Shown here piece after piece: positions 62,003-64,000 of a DNA stretch of 64,000 nt (position 1 is the first letter of the stretch; each line of letters opens with the position of its first letter). Source of the DNA: Croceibacterium_A sp035626815 (GTDB lineage: Bacteria; Pseudomonadota; Alphaproteobacteria; Sphingomonadales; Sphingomonadaceae); the NCBI GenBank assembly GCA_035626815.1, contig DASPMY010000011.1:1-64000 (forward strand). The letters run 5' to 3'. The notes beneath the pieces are model-generated. The model did no database searches. It was not told where the DNA came from and worked only from the letters and a program-made list of their open reading frames with translations. The translations under genes were made by a program, and so were the position numbers.

Positions 62003-62404
62003 TCAGCCAGCCGTCGCCGGCTGCGCCCGGGTGCGCTCGGCCCAGTAGTGGCCTTCGCGCAGCCAGCCGCTGACCTTGCGGCCGAAGGTGGCGATCGCGT
62101 GCATGTTGAAGAAGTGCATCGCGCCGAGCACCACGACGGCGAGGCCGACCTTGCTGCTCAGGAACACGATCGCGTCGGGCACCGTCGCCGGCGGCTCGCC
62201 GAACTGCAGCGCGAGGAAGATGAAGCCGAGGTTCATCAGGTAGAACCCGACCACCAGCAGGTGATTGGTGCTCTTGGCGAGGATCTCGTCGTGGCCGAAG
62301 CACTCGACCAGGAAGACGATGCCGTTGCTCGACAGCGTGCGCGCGACCCACACGGTGAAGGCGATCGCGATGGCGAGATAAAGCGCATAGACGATGGTGG
62401 TCAT
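62003..62404 (-). CDS. Conserved membrane protein of unknown function
   Basis: 133 residues with four hydrophobic segments (about 3-23, 47-66, 80-98 and possibly the central one). The start is ATG 62404. LMNLGFIFLALQFG and VLGAMHFFNMHAIATFGRKV are recurring in alphaproteobacterial homologues, but I cannot name the family. It lies downstream of the GbsR/MarR gene, likely in one transcript. Confidence 0.7.
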   Translation of the reverse strand: MTTIVYALYLAIAIAFTVWVARTLSSNGIVFLVECFGHDEILAKSTNHLLVVGFYLMNLGFIFLALQFGEPPATVPDAIVFLSSKVGLAVVVLGAMHFFNMHAIATFGRKVSGWLREGHYWAERTRAQPATAG

Positions 62405-62481
62405 CGTTACCTCCTGTTCGTTCGGTACACAGAGAAATCGCAAGGCATGGGTGGGCAGGCCCGGTTCGTCACCTTGGCGGC

Positions 62482-63042
62482 CTAGGGTTGGCTGGAGCGG
62501 GTCCCGCCGCGCACCGGCACGAACCGGGCGACGCGGGCGCCGAGCTTCATCAGGGCGACCAGCGTCGGCTTGGGCACGCGGCGGATGTCCTCGTACCACG
62601 CGGTGAGCGTGCCGATGAACTGGTGCATGCGGCCGATCCGCTGGCGGATGTGCTCGGGCACGTCCCGGCGGCCCTCGAGCCGTTCGGCGAGCTCGCCGAG
62701 CAATATCACCGTGGGATTGATCTCGCGCCGCTTGCGCTCCGCGGCGATCTTCATCAGCAGGTCCCACGGATCGGTTTCGGCGACGAAGTGGTCGCGCCGG
62801 TCGCCTTTGACGTGGGTCCGGCGGACGATCTCGTAGCCCTGCAGCTCGCGCAGCGCGGTCGAGACGTTCGAGCGGGCCAGGCCGAGCGCGTCGACGATAT
62901 CTTCGGCGTGGAGCGGCCGGTCCGACAGGTAGAGCAGCGCGTGGACCTGGGCGACCGAGCGGTTGACGCCCCACTGGCTGCCCATCTCGCCCCAGTGGAG
63001 GATGAACGCCTCGGCTTCCGGGATTTGGGTGAGGGCGGCCAC
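62482..63042 (-). CDS. GbsR/MarR-family transcriptional regulator
   Basis: 186 residues. The winged helix-turn-helix is in SNVSTALRELQGYEIVRRTH. The longer N-terminus, FILHWGEMGSQWGVNRSVAQ, is the GbsR-type (PadR-like-MarR) start. A palindrome upstream (63056-63073) is a probable operator. Targets may include its own gene, the membrane protein at 62003 and the divergent-side MFS gene. Confidence 0.87.
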   Translation of the reverse strand: MAALTQIPEAEAFILHWGEMGSQWGVNRSVAQVHALLYLSDRPLHAEDIVDALGLARSNVSTALRELQGYEIVRRTHVKGDRRDHFVAETDPWDLLMKIAAERKRREINPTVILLGELAERLEGRRDVPEHIRQRIGRMHQFIGTLTAWYEDIRRVPKPTLVALMKLGARVARFVPVRGGTRSSQP

Positions 63043-63055
63043 GACCCGGCTCCTG

Positions 63056-63073
63056 TTTCTGTTATTACAGAAA
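63056..63073. promoter_or_regulatory. Palindromic operator upstream of the GbsR/MarR gene
   Basis: TTTCTGT-TATT-ACAGAAA has perfect 7-bp arms. It lies 13 bases before the regulator start and 20 bases from the MFS stop, in the usual autoregulation position. Confidence 0.72.
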
Positions 63074-63093
63074 TACCAGTCAGGGGCGGAATG

Positions 63094-64000
63094 TCAAGCG
63101 GTGCCGTGGACCGCGGCCGAATCGCGCCCGAGCCGCCGCGCCGCAAGGAGGTAGTGCCAACCCGCCCACACGTAGAGCGCGCCCCCGATCGCCATCGCCA
63201 GCGCCAGGCCCTGGGCCGGGCCGTACGACAGTGCCAGGCGGTCGCTGAGGGCCCCGAGCAGCATCGGGCCGAGCGCGCTCGCCACGCCGTAGACGACGTT
63301 GAGGACCGCGAAGGCCGACACGCGCATGCGCGGGTGCATAAGGTTCTGCAGCGCCGCGTAAGTCACGCCGAGGTAGCCGAACGTGAGGAACGCCGTCACG
63401 CTGATCAGCGCGAGCAGCAACGGCAGGCTGTCGCGAGTGATGGCCAGCCCGTAGAGCGGCCCGCCGACGAGTAGGCACACCGCCGGGATCAGCGCGTAGG
63501 TGGCGGGGCCTCCTTTGGCGCTCAGCCGGTCCGCCAGCCAGCCGCTGCCGAGCACCGAGAGCGCCGCCGGCAGGCTGGCGATCAGGCCCGAATAGAGCCC
63601 GGCCTCGGCAAGGCCGAGCGCGAACTTGCGGATCATCAGCGAGGTGAAGAAGTAGTTGAGGGCGAACCCGAGCATCGCCGCCAGCCCCGAGCCGATCACC
63701 AGGTGGCGCGCGCTCGGCAGAGCGAACAGGCGGCGCAGCACCTCGGTCATCGGCGGCACCGCCGCCCCCGCCACGGCGTCGTGCCGCCCGCGCCGCGGCT
63801 CGGCGATGAACAGCCACGCCGCCACGCCGAGGACGAGGCCGGGCAGCGCCGCGATCAGGAAGGTGGAGCGCCAGTCGAACTCCTGCGCGATCCACCCGCC
63901 GCCGACGAAACCGATGAACGCCCCGATCGGCGGCGCCAGCATCAGCACCGAGATCGCCAGCCCGCGCCGGTTGGGCGGGAAGTAGTCCGAGACCACCGAC
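63094..64000 (-). CDS. MFS transporter (partial at window end)
   Basis: The C-terminal about 300 residues of an MFS protein; the gene continues past 64000. RRGLAISVLMLAPPIGAFIG and GSGWLADRLSAKGGPATY (loop motif) are clear, with about nine membrane segments. It resembles aromatic or sugar acid transporters, but the substrate is not decidable. The stop lies 51 bases downstream of the GbsR/MarR start. Confidence 0.85.
   Translation of the reverse strand, partial: SVVSDYFPPNRRGLAISVLMLAPPIGAFIGFVGGGWIAQEFDWRSTFLIAALPGLVLGVAAWLFIAEPRRGRHDAVAGAAVPPMTEVLRRLFALPSARHLVIGSGLAAMLGFALNYFFTSLMIRKFALGLAEAGLYSGLIASLPAALSVLGSGWLADRLSAKGGPATYALIPAVCLLVGGPLYGLAITRDSLPLLLALISVTAFLTFGYLGVTYAALQNLMHPRMRVSAFAVLNVVYGVASALGPMLLGALSDRLALSYGPAQGLALAMAIGGALYVWAGWHYLLAARRLGRDSAAVHGTA

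Overview
The window is GC-rich chromosomal DNA from an alphaproteobacterium, most likely a sphingomonad (Sphingomonadales). The reasons are a serine palmitoyltransferase gene paired with its own acyl carrier protein (sphingolipid synthesis), ctrA and divK cell-cycle regulators, TTAA-type CtrA boxes, an alphaproteobacterial DksA with degenerate zinc ligands, a DUF4167 gene behind prfA-prmC, and an alphaproteobacterial gene transfer agent (GTA). No rRNA, tRNA or CRISPR array was recognised.

Layout. 1-8.9 kb: the end of an OmpA-family gene, a phosphatase-like gene coupled to terC, a double cold-shock-domain gene, argD-argF, hslO, a small secreted protein, queC coupled to an MFS transporter, and a lipoprotein Cu/Zn superoxide dismutase. 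8.98-24.46 kb: a GTA/prophage-derived head and tail cluster on the minus strand. It runs from small and large terminase through portal, protease, capsid, connectors, tail tube and tape measure to the tail-tip proteins. It is interrupted between large terminase and portal by a plus-strand insert carrying a DUF1801 gene, a strong hairpin and an Abi/HEPN-type gene. REP-like palindromic elements sit at three of its gene joints. 24.7-26.2 kb: a YqaA-type membrane protein, then a DUF559 nuclease gene bracketed by inverted REP arms and reading into usg. 26.3-28.9 kb: serine palmitoyltransferase plus ACP, a Pycsar-effector-like membrane protein, and divK.

28.9-41.8 kb: small housekeeping genes (DUF3572, HAD, RidA, glycerophosphodiesterase, GNAT), dksA, a PilZ gene behind a near-consensus CtrA box, an ABC substrate-binding lipoprotein, mutS, a cobalamin adenosyltransferase, gluQRS and an HNH nuclease. 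41.8-50 kb: maeB, a TSUP permease, trmB, ctrA, rpoN, lptB and ppa. 50-64 kb: an LLM flavin enzyme, an M61 peptidase, a translation block (hisS-prfA-prmC), DUF4167, lnt, a methyltransferase next to metK, a GbsR/MarR regulator with a palindromic operator, and a partial MFS transporter.

The most unusual points are: (i) the GTA with an Abi/HEPN insert and a bidirectional hairpin splitting terminase from portal; (ii) a tail protein in which DUF2460 is fused to a large N-terminal TIM-barrel-like region while the gp15 homologue is short; (iii) a DUF559 nuclease gene lying exactly between inverted REP arms; (iv) a hisS gene whose last third has foreign-looking codon use; and (v) a 21-bp-phased series of TTAA boxes between divK and a DUF3572 gene that has no usable ATG, GTG or TTG start.
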